A stretch of 12,922 nucleotides of DNA from the NCBI GenBank assembly GCA_030147065.1, contig JASLAP010000746.1, positions 1 through 12,922 on the forward strand, given 5' to 3'. The notes below the pieces were generated by a model, which was given only the letters and a program-made list of their open reading frames with translations, did not search any database and was not told the origin of the DNA. The DNA is from Pseudonocardia sp. Lineage in GTDB: Bacteria > Actinomycetota > Actinomycetes > Mycobacteriales > Pseudonocardiaceae. The translations under genes were made by a program, and so were the position numbers. The first letter of the stretch is position 1; each line of letters starts with the position of its first letter. This document shows, piece after piece, positions 1-6,374 of this stretch.

Positions 1-2554
1 GCGGCAGCGACGGCGGCGCGGCCGGCTCGTCCCAGGCCGACCGCGGACGGTCGGCCGGTGGACGTCCGCCGCCCGAGCCGTTCGCGCCCGGCCCGGACCC
101 GAAGGGCCCGGAGTCGAACGGACCGCCGGACGGCCTCGGCGCGGCCTGCGGGGCGCCGAACCGGTCGCCGCCGAACTGGGCCGGGGCGGGGCCGTCGGAC
201 CCGTGCTGGCCGGTCCCGAACTGGGCCGATCCGAACTGGGCCGATCCGAACTGGACCGATCCGAACTGGGGAGCCCCGAACTGCGGCGACGGGGGTTGGT
301 CCGAGCCGAACTGCGCGCCGCCGAACCGGTCCGGGCCGCGGTCCGCCGATCCGAGCGGAGCCGGCTCGAACGGGGCCGACCCGAACTGGCCGGACGGCGC
401 CGGCCGGGTCGACGATCCCGACGACGCGAAGCCGGGGGAGGAGGATCCGGCCCGGCCGGCCGGGGCCAGCTCCGAGGCCGGGAACTCCGAGGTGTTCATC
501 TCGGCGGCGGCCGCCTCGGCCGGCGACATCAGCAGCACGGCCGGCACGGTGACCACCGCGATCAGCCCCTGGCCCGCGGGAGCCGCCTCCAGGCGCACGT
601 CGATCTCGTTGCGCCGGGCCAGCCGGCCGACCACGAACAGGCCCATCCGCCGGGAGACCGCCACGTCGACGGTCGGCGGCGCGGCCAGCTCGGCGTTGAT
701 CATCTGCAGGCCGGCGTCGTCGATGCCCACTCCGGAGTCGCTGATCTCGATGACCAGGGCGTCGTCGTTCAGCGCCGAGGCCAGCACCACCGTGGACTCC
801 GGAGGGGAGAACGAGGTGGCGTTGTCCAGCAGCTCCGCGACCAGGTGGACCAGGTCGTTCACCGCCGGACCGGCGACCGAGACGGTCGGCGCCCGGCGGA
901 CCACCACCCGCTGGTAGTCCTCGACCTCGGACACCGCGGCGCGCAGCACGTCGTCCACCGGGACCGGGCGGCGGCGGCGCGGCCGCAGCTCCGCGGCACC
1001 CGCGAGGACCAGCAGGTTCTCGTTGTTGCGGCGCATCCGGGTGGCGAGGTGGTCGAGCTGGAACAGGTTGCCCAGGTGCTCGGGGTCCTGCTCGTCGCTC
1101 TCCAACTTGTCGATCAGGCCGAGCTGCCGCTTCACCAGGCCCTGGCTGCGCCGGGACAGGTTCACGAAGATGTCGTTGATGTTGGTCCGGAGCAGCGCCT
1201 GCTCGGCGGCGAGGCGGACGGCCTCGGCGTGCACCGCGTCGAACGCCCGCGCCACCTCGCCGATCTCCTCGTCGGTGTCGATGCCGATCGACTCCACGGC
1301 CGCCGACGGCTGCTGCTGGGCGTCGGAGCTCTGGATCCGCTCGATGGCCTGCGGGAGCCGGCGGTGCGCGACGTCGAAGGCCGCGGTGCGCAGGGCGCGC
1401 AGCGGACGGATCATCGACCGGGCCACGATGACCAGCAGCGCCAGGGTCAGCACCACCGCGAGCACGACGATCAGCACGTCCCGGGTCGCGTCGGCGCTCG
1501 CCGCGGTGGCCAGCCCGTCGGCCTCGGCGCGCAGCCCGTCCTGCAGCTGGGACTCGACCACGCGGATCAGGTCGGCGGTGCGCTGCGCGGAAGCGGCCCA
1601 GTTGGCCGGCGCCGCGGTGACGTCCTCGCCGTTGGCGAAGGCGGTCAGCGTGCTCTGCTCGATGCGCTCCCGGTTGTCGACGTCGGTACCGCTGACCACC
1701 TGGGCGTAGAGGTCGCGGGTCGCCAGCCGCGCGGAGCCGTTGAACTCGGCGAGCGCGGCGTCGAACTGGGCGCCGGCCGAGCGGGCCAGCGTCTGCTCGG
1801 TGGTGGTGGCCTGGTCGGAGGCCAGCGCCGGCAGCAGCGCGGCGTGCTGGCGCTGGACCTGCTCCTTGGCGTCGCCCATCAGCACGATCTCGTCGGCCTG
1901 GCGCAGCAGCGCGGTGTCGGGGGTGGTGAAGACCGCCTGGTTGAGGGCCAGCAGCGAGTCGATCAGCGAGCTGTAGGTGGTGATGACCGAGGCCGACGGG
2001 TAGCGGGTCTCCAGCACCGCCTGGCGCAGCGGCGCCAGGCCGCCGAGGCGGACCTGCGCCGCGCGGGCGATGTCGGCCGCGGCCGGGCCGAAGTCCTCCG
2101 GTGCGGCGGCGGTCAGGGCCGGCAGCGCGGCGTCCACCCGGGCCATCTGCTCGTCGAGCTCGGGGCGGAAGTCGCGGCGGTCCGAGGCGACGAACGCCGC
2201 GGCCCGCGAGCGCTCGTTCTGCAGCTCGTGCGCCAGCCCGGACAGCTGCTGGCCGAGGCCGACCCGGTCGACGAAGTCGCCGAGGTCGTTGGCGGTCTGC
2301 GAGGTCGTGGTGACCCGCAGCGCGCCCAGCACGCCGGCCAGCACCAGCGGCACGAGCAGGACCACGATCAGCTTGCTGCGCAGTCGCCAGTTCCGCAGTC
2401 GCCACGTTCCGTGACGGCGGGGCGAGGTCCGGCCGGTCCGGCCCGGGGGCTCGTCCGTGGCCCGGTCGGCCCCCGGTGGGCCTCCGCCGTCCGGGTAATC
2501 TGTCCGGGTGAACGCACCCGGGGCTCCAGGAGGAGGTCCGGCGTGGACACTCAC
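1..2554 (-). CDS. NIT-domain sensor histidine kinase, CvnA-like (3' end cut by window)
   Basis: Membrane sensor kinase of the nitrate/nitrite-sensing type found in actinobacterial conservons. The frame is open from GTG 2554 to the window edge (about 851 residues, no stop). The start gives MSVHAG and is the farthest usable one; a weak AGAGGG lies about 10 bases upstream. Seen in order: a basic WRLRNWRLRSK stretch, membrane helix 1 (about 62-81), a helical NIT-type sensor domain (about 85-340, containing ELQNERSRAAAF), helix 2 (about 357-377), HAMP, then VNLSRRSQGLVKRQL and LDHLATRMRRNNENL. The HATPase_c domain has an N-box (ELLDNATSFSPP, near 568), a G1 box (DSGVGI) and MGLFVVGRLARR. After about residue 670 comes a Pro/Gly/Ser tail with QFG repeats. 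The usual HisKA phospho-acceptor region is not recognisable, as is common in this family. By analogy with conservons it would signal with roadblock, DUF742 and GTPase partners to the left; none is visible. Confidence 0.93.
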   Translation of the reverse strand, partial: MSVHAGPPPGAPGAFTRTDYPDGGGPPGADRATDEPPGRTGRTSPRRHGTWRLRNWRLRSKLIVVLLVPLVLAGVLGALRVTTTSQTANDLGDFVDRVGLGQQLSGLAHELQNERSRAAAFVASDRRDFRPELDEQMARVDAALPALTAAAPEDFGPAAADIARAAQVRLGGLAPLRQAVLETRYPSASVITTYSSLIDSLLALNQAVFTTPDTALLRQADEIVLMGDAKEQVQRQHAALLPALASDQATTTEQTLARSAGAQFDAALAEFNGSARLATRDLYAQVVSGTDVDNRERIEQSTLTAFANGEDVTAAPANWAASAQRTADLIRVVESQLQDGLRAEADGLATAASADATRDVLIVVLAVVLTLALLVIVARSMIRPLRALRTAAFDVAHRRLPQAIERIQSSDAQQQPSAAVESIGIDTDEEIGEVARAFDAVHAEAVRLAAEQALLRTNINDIFVNLSRRSQGLVKRQLGLIDKLESDEQDPEHLGNLFQLDHLATRMRRNNENLLVLAGAAELRPRRRRPVPVDDVLRAAVSEVEDYQRVVVRRAPTVSVAGPAVNDLVHLVAELLDNATSFSPPESTVVLASALNDDALVIEISDSGVGIDDAGLQMINAELAAPPTVDVAVSRRMGLFVVGRLARRNEIDVRLEAAPAGQGLIAVVTVPAVLLMSPAEAAAAEMNTSEFPASELAPAGRAGSSSPGFASSGSSTRPAPSGQFGSAPFEPAPLGSADRGPDRFGGAQFGSDQPPSPQFGAPQFGSVQFGSAQFGSAQFGTGQHGSDGPAPAQFGGDRFGAPQAAPRPSGGPFDSGPFGSGPGANGSGGGRPPADRPRSAWDEPAAPPSLP
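209..283 (-). repeat. 15-bp in-frame tandem repeat in the kinase tail
   Basis: Five units with GAACTG (plus strand) at 218, 233, 248, 263 and 278, exactly 15 bp apart. On the coding strand each unit reads CAG TTC GG(G/A) plus two codons, giving QFGAP, QFGSV, QFGSA, QFGSA and QFGTG. Further QFG motifs lie outside the exact array on both sides (QFGSA, QFGSD and QFGGD contexts), so the tail holds eight QFG motifs. The units differ by only a few bases, which suggests recent slippage or unequal exchange. The repeat does not disturb the reading frame. Confidence 0.9.
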
Positions 2555-2911
2555 GTCATGTAGCCCTCTCGGTCGGAACGGCGGGTGTGCGCTGCGGATG
2601 AACCGCGCGCCTCACCCCTACGGAGGCACGGGGCGGGAGCATACAGTCACGGCGAGGACCGGTTCGCGGAGCCGGTGGTTCACCGGGACGGCTCCCGGCC
2701 GATCACCGCGGGCCCGACCCGCGCCCTGGCGTGATTACGCCGTTCGAGCATCCGGAGTGCTCCTGCCGGCCGGAATCGGTGGCTCAGCGGCACTACTCCG
2801 CGTTGCACCGGCCCCGCTCGGCTATGTTCGGCTCGGCCTCTGCCGCGCCGGGTCCCGCTCATCGCGGAGCGACCCACGACCGGGGTTGGCCGACCCCTCC
2901 CCGGGGTCGCG

Positions 2912-2931
2912 CCCACCCCTCCCCCCGCCCC
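2912..2931 (-). other. Potential G-quadruplex on the minus strand
   Basis: On the minus strand this reads as four G runs (GGGG, GGGGGG, GGGG, GGG) separated by single bases C, A and T. It fits the strict pattern of four runs of at least three G with one-base loops. It lies 46-66 bases before the ATG of the solute-binding protein, on the template strand of that operon, in its likely promoter or leader. The plus strand could form an i-motif. Formation in the cell is not shown. Confidence 0.45.
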
Positions 2932-2966
2932 GTCCTCACTGGTCGTTCGCGTAGCGGCCGCTCGAC

Positions 2967-2971
2967 AGGAG
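2967..2971 (+). promoter_or_regulatory. Ribosome binding site of the importer operon
   Basis: AGGAG six bases before ATG 2978. It fixes the start of the solute-binding protein and excludes longer frames that run through the upstream region. Confidence 0.8.
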
Positions 2972-2977
2972 TTTGCA

Positions 2978-3997
2978 ATGTCAACTACCCCCGTCAGGAG
3001 GCCGCGCGGACGCCTGCGCAGCCGGATCGTCGCCCTGGGCGCGGCGGCTCTGCTCCTGGCCGCCGCCGGCTGCAGCGCCCTGGGTGGCTCCGACGCCGAG
3101 CCCGAGGGTGTCGAGCCGGCGCCGGGCGGGCTGGAGAAGCCCTCGCTGCGCTTCGGCATCCTGCCGATCGTCGACGTCGCGGCGCTGCCGCGGGCGCAGA
3201 ACGCCGGCTACTTCGCCGAGGAGGGCCTGACCGTCGAGCTGGTGGTCGTCCCCAGCGGTGCGGCGGCCATCCCGCAGCTGGTCAACGGCGAGCTGGACAT
3301 GGCCTTCGTGAACTGGCCCTCGCTGCTGCTGGCCCAGTCCCAGGAGATCGAGGACTTCCGGATCGTCTACCCGGGCTACGCCGCCGCCTCGAACTCCTTC
3401 GCCATCCTGACCCGCCCCGACTCCACCGTGAAGACCCCGCAGGACCTGGCCGGCAAGCGGATCGCGGTGAACACCCGGGGCAGCATCAACGAGGTGCTCG
3501 CGCTGTCGGCGATGCAGACCAACGGGGTGGACGCCAGCGGCGTCCAGTGGGTCGACATGCCGTTCCCGGAGATGATCCCGGCGATGCAGAACGACCAGAT
3601 CGACGCGGCGATCATGGTCGAGCCGTTCCAGACCGCGGCCTCGCGCAACCTGGGCGCGGTCACCGTCCTCGACATCACCTCCGGCCCGACCGCCGACATC
3701 CCGATCGCCGGTGGCGCGGCCACCGCCGAGTTCGTCGCGCAGAACCCGAACACCGTCGCCGCGTTCCAGCGCGCAGTGGCCAAGGCGCAGGCCGACATGG
3801 CCGACCGGGCCGTGGTCGAGGAGACGCTGCCGACCTACACCCAGATCGACGCGCCGACCGCGGCGCTGCTCAACCTGGGCGTCTGGCCGACCACCCTGGA
3901 CACCACCCGGCTGCAGCGGATGGCCGACCTGATGCGCGAGTTCGGGGTGCTCACCGAGCCGGTGGACGTGGCGCCGCTGCTCGAACCGCTGAGCTGA
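2978..3997 (+). CDS. ABC transporter solute-binding lipoprotein, NitT/TauT (NMT1-like) family
   Basis: Periplasmic-type binding protein, 339 residues, that would capture the substrate outside the membrane and pass it to the permeases. The signal peptide has a basic n-region (RRPRGRLRSR), a hydrophobic stretch and a lipobox-like AAGC with Cys32 as the predicted lipidation site, followed by a flexible Gly/Glu/Pro linker to about 52. The mature part begins LRFGILPIVDVAALP and continues with AGYFAEEGLTVELVVV, INEVLALSAMQ and the DAAIMVEPF segment, all typical of SsuA/NrtA/ThiY/NMT1-type proteins. Family members bind nitrate, alkanesulfonates, thiamine precursors, riboflavin or aromatic acids, so the fold does not set the substrate. 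It is the first gene of a four-gene operon. Family assignment is firm; substrate is unknown. Confidence 0.92.
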   Translation: MSTTPVRRPRGRLRSRIVALGAAALLLAAAGCSALGGSDAEPEGVEPAPGGLEKPSLRFGILPIVDVAALPRAQNAGYFAEEGLTVELVVVPSGAAAIPQLVNGELDMAFVNWPSLLLAQSQEIEDFRIVYPGYAAASNSFAILTRPDSTVKTPQDLAGKRIAVNTRGSINEVLALSAMQTNGVDASGVQWVDMPFPEMIPAMQNDQIDAAIMVEPFQTAASRNLGAVTVLDITSGPTADIPIAGGAATAEFVAQNPNTVAAFQRAVAKAQADMADRAVVEETLPTYTQIDAPTAALLNLGVWPTTLDTTRLQRMADLMREFGVLTEPVDVAPLLEPLS

Positions 3998-3998
3998 C

Positions 3999-4763
3999 GT
4001 GCCGCGCTGGGCCCGCGGGCTGGTGGGGCTGGCCGGCTTCCTCGTGCTGTGGGAGCTGACCAGCCGCACCGGCCTGATCCGCCAGGAGTTCCTGCCGCCG
4101 CCGACCGTCGTCGGCGCGCGGCTGGCCCAGCTGGCCGGCGACGGCGACTTCGTCGCCGACGTCATCGCCACCGTGCTGGCCTGGGTGATCGCCATGGGCC
4201 TGGCCGTGGTGATCGCGGTACCGGTCGGACTGCTGCTCGGCCAGGTCCCGGTGCTGCGCGTGGCCACCCGGTCGCTGGTGGAGTTCCTGCGGCCGATCCC
4301 GTCGGTCGCGCTCATCCCGCTGGCCGTCGTGCTGCTCGGCTCCGGGCCCGAGACGAAGATCACCCTCGCGGTGTACGCCTCGGTCTGGCCGATCCTGTTC
4401 AACACCGTCTACGCCCTCGGGGAGATCGACCCCCAGCGCATCGACACCGCCCGCGCGTTCGGCCTCGGCCGCGCCGCGGTGCTGGTCCGCGTCGCGCTGC
4501 CGTCGGCGGCGCCGTTCGTGATGACCGGCATCCGGCTGTCCGCGGCCATCGCGCTGGTGGTCGTGGTGACCACCGAGCTGCTCGCCGGCGGGCGCGGCGG
4601 CGGGCTCGGCCAGTTCATCGACACCGCCCGCAGCGGCGGCGGCGCGATGGACATCGTGCTGGCCGGCGCGGTCGTCGCCGGGGTGATCGGCTACCTGGTC
4701 AACACCGCGCTGGAGTCCGCGCAGCGGCGCTGGCTCGGCTGGTCGGCGGAGGTCGGGCGATGA
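3999..4763 (+). CDS. ABC transporter permease 1, NitT/TauT (BPD_transp_1) family
   Basis: Integral membrane subunit, 254 residues, with about six hydrophobic segments. GTG 3999 starts one base after the binding-protein stop with no clear ribosome binding site, so translation is probably coupled. The cytoplasmic EAA-type loop that contacts the ATPase is visible around residues 149-170 (DTARAFGLGR ... VALPSAAPF), with Asp in place of the leading Glu and the conserved Gly kept. The N-terminal FLPPPTVV segment and the ending GYLVNTALESAQRRWLGW are typical of SsuC/TauC-like permeases. The last four bases overlap the second permease. The two permeases align along their whole length, so they are paralogues that likely form a heterodimeric channel. 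Confidence 0.93.
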   Translation: MPRWARGLVGLAGFLVLWELTSRTGLIRQEFLPPPTVVGARLAQLAGDGDFVADVIATVLAWVIAMGLAVVIAVPVGLLLGQVPVLRVATRSLVEFLRPIPSVALIPLAVVLLGSGPETKITLAVYASVWPILFNTVYALGEIDPQRIDTARAFGLGRAAVLVRVALPSAAPFVMTGIRLSAAIALVVVVTTELLAGGRGGGLGQFIDTARSGGGAMDIVLAGAVVAGVIGYLVNTALESAQRRWLGWSAEVGR

Positions 4764-5587
4764 CCGCGGGCACGGTCGCCGGCCCGACCCGCACCCGGTC
4801 GGGGGTCCTCGCGGTCGGCGGGTTCCTGCAGCGCTGGGTGGTCTTCGCGGTCGCCGTCGGCGGCTGGGAGCTGGTCGCCCGCAACGCCGACAGCCCGTTC
4901 TTCCCGCCGCCGAGCGAGATCGCCACCGAGACCTGGCAGCGCTGGTTCGCCGGACCGGTGCAGCAGCTGTTCCTGTCCGACTTCGGGGTGGCCAACCTGC
5001 TGCCCAGCCTGGCCCGGATGCTCGGCTCCTGGGCGCTGGCCGCGGTCGTCGGGGTGGCGATCGGGCTCGCCCTGGGCCGCTCGGCGCGGGCGATGGACTA
5101 CGTCGGGCCGCTGCTGGCCTTCGCCCGGGCGGTCCCGCCGCCGGTGCTCGTGCCGGTGTTCCTGCTGGTGTTCAACCTGGGCACCCCGATGCAGGTGGCG
5201 ACGATCGTGTTCGGGGTGATCTGGCCGGTGATCCTGAACGCCGCGGACGGGGCCCGCTCGGTCGACCCGACCCAGGTCGCCACCGCCCGGGCGTTCCGGG
5301 TGCCGCGCACCCAGTGGGTGCTCGGCGTGGTCTTCCCGGCGGCCCTGCCCAAGATCTTCGCCGGGCTGCGGGTGAGCCTGTCGCTGGCGCTGATCCTGAT
5401 GGTCATCTCCGAGCTGATCGGCTCCACCAACGGGATCGGCTACCAGCTCAACACCGCCCGGACGGCCTTCGACTACACCGGGATGTGGGCTGCGGTCGTC
5501 CTGCTCGGTGTGCTCGGCTACCTCCTCAACACCCTGCTCCTGGCGGTCGAGCGCCGGGTGCTGCGGTGGCAACCCGGAAGGACCTGA
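4760..5587 (+). CDS. ABC transporter permease 2, NitT/TauT (BPD_transp_1) family
   Basis: Second membrane subunit, 275 residues. ATG 4760 overlaps the preceding TGA (ATGA), and GGAGG at 4748-4752 sits seven bases before it, which decides this start although the frame stays open far upstream. Hydrophobic segments and family landmarks (FFPPPSEI, RAVPPPVLVPVFLLVFNLG, GYQLNTARTAFDY, GYLLNTLLLAVERRVLRW) match NitT/TauT permeases. The EAA-type loop at about residues 174-195 reads ATARAFRVPR ... VVFPAALP. Both the leading acidic residue and the conserved glycine seen in permease 1 are replaced (Ala and Arg), so this subunit may couple to the ATPase differently. It likely pairs with permease 1 rather than forming a homodimer. 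Confidence 0.93.
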   Translation: MTAGTVAGPTRTRSGVLAVGGFLQRWVVFAVAVGGWELVARNADSPFFPPPSEIATETWQRWFAGPVQQLFLSDFGVANLLPSLARMLGSWALAAVVGVAIGLALGRSARAMDYVGPLLAFARAVPPPVLVPVFLLVFNLGTPMQVATIVFGVIWPVILNAADGARSVDPTQVATARAFRVPRTQWVLGVVFPAALPKIFAGLRVSLSLALILMVISELIGSTNGIGYQLNTARTAFDYTGMWAAVVLLGVLGYLLNTLLLAVERRVLRWQPGRT

Positions 5588-5588
5588 C

Positions 5589-6350
5589 ATGGCCGCGATG
5601 CTCGAGGTGTCCGGGCTCGGGCACCGCTACGGCGCCGACCCGACCGCTCCGGCGGCCATCGAGGAGGTCTCCTTCGAGATCGCCGCGGGCGAGCTGGTGT
5701 GCATCGTCGGCCCGTCGGGCTGCGGGAAGTCCACCCTGCTGCGGGCGATCGCCGGGCTGATGGAACCCAGCCGCGGCGAGGTCGTGCTGCACGGCGACCG
5801 GGTCCGCGGGGTGCCCGCGGACCTGGCGGTGGTCTTCCAGGACTACAGCCGTTCGCTGTTCCCCTGGCTGACGGTGGAGAAGAACGTGGCGTTCCCGCTG
5901 CGTTCCCGGGTGCCGCGCGACGAGCGCCGGCAGCGGGTCGCCGAGGCGCTCACCGACGTCGGCCTGGACGGCCAGGGCGGCAAGTTCCCGTGGCAGCTGT
6001 CCGGCGGCATGCAGCAGCGGGTGTCGATCGCCCGGGCGCTGGCCTACCGGCCGGCGCTGATGCTGATGGACGAGCCGTTCGCCTCGGTCGACGCCCAGAC
6101 CCGCGCCGACCTGGAGGACCTGGTCCGGCGGGTGCGCAGCGAGCACGACATGACGGTGCTGCTGGTCACCCACGACATCGACGAGAGCGTCTACCTGTCC
6201 GACCGGGTGCTGGTGCTGTCCCGGCCGCCGTCCACGGTGTCCAAGACGCTGGTCGTGGACCTGCCCGCGGAACGCGACCAGATCACCACCCGCGGATCGG
6301 CGGCCTTCGTCGAGCTCCGCACCGAGGTGGCCCGGCTGCTGCACAGCTGA
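5589..6350 (+). CDS. ABC transporter ATP-binding protein, NitT/TauT family
   Basis: ATPase subunit that powers the importer, 253 residues, cytoplasmic. ATG 5589 lies one base after the permease 2 stop with GGAAGGA six bases upstream; a second ATG at 5598 is possible. All catalytic motifs are intact: Walker A GPSGCGKST (41-49), Q-loop Gln84 in VVFQDYSRSLFPW, signature LSGGMQQR (137-144), Walker B LMLMDEPF (157-164, with Glu162) and the switch His195 in VTHD. Length and layout match SsuB/TauB-type proteins, without the extra C-terminal regulatory domain found in NrtC. It is the last gene of the operon and faces a convergent monooxygenase gene 16 bases away. Confidence 0.95.
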   Translation: MAAMLEVSGLGHRYGADPTAPAAIEEVSFEIAAGELVCIVGPSGCGKSTLLRAIAGLMEPSRGEVVLHGDRVRGVPADLAVVFQDYSRSLFPWLTVEKNVAFPLRSRVPRDERRQRVAEALTDVGLDGQGGKFPWQLSGGMQQRVSIARALAYRPALMLMDEPFASVDAQTRADLEDLVRRVRSEHDMTVLLVTHDIDESVYLSDRVLVLSRPPSTVSKTLVVDLPAERDQITTRGSAAFVELRTEVARLLHS

Positions 6351-6353
6351 GCC

Positions 6354-6374
6354 GGGCCGCCCGCGGTCAGGCCC
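6354..6374. terminator. Short hairpin between convergent genes
   Basis: GGGCC (6354-6358) can pair with GGCCC (6370-6374) around an 11-base loop, between the ATPase stop and the end of the monooxygenase gene, overlapping the latter's stop. There is no U-tract and the stem is only 5 bp, so a bidirectional terminator role is a guess. Confidence 0.25.

Larger units (their letters stand above)
2555..2977. other. Gene-free divergent regulatory region
   Basis: 423 bases between the kinase start and the importer operon start. Frames here have biased, Arg/Pro/Gly-rich content with no recognisable domain, so I see no gene. It should hold promoters for both directions. Candidates are weak: TTGCAC (2803-2808) with TATGTT (2823-2828) on the plus strand has a spacer of only 14. 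A small inverted repeat, GAGCA (2746-2750) and TGCTC (2758-2762), flanks a TCCGGA core. No TPP or FMN riboswitch core motif was found. A C-rich tract near the operon is listed separately. Confidence 0.7.

Noticed and set aside
209..283. CRISPR-like array
   Set aside because: Units are contiguous 15-bp coding repeats with no spacers and keep the kinase reading frame.
203..2563. Long plus-strand open frame (786 codons)
   Set aside because: It is exactly antisense to the kinase, whose protein shows clear NIT, HAMP and HATPase_c motifs. The plus-strand product is Arg/Gly-rich with no domain, as expected from a high-GC antisense frame.
2508..2954. Plus-strand open frame in the divergent gap
   Set aside because: Pro/Gly/Arg-rich with no domain, overlaps the kinase start, and is not conserved-looking; treated as intergenic.
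2555..2977. Riboswitch (TPP or FMN) for a vitamin importer
   Set aside because: I found no CTGAGA-type TPP core or FMN-type conserved core in the leader, so a vitamin assignment is not supported.
2981..4405. Minus-strand frame across the binding protein and permease 1
   Set aside because: Antisense shadow of two well-supported genes, Asp/Gly/Arg/His-rich without a domain.
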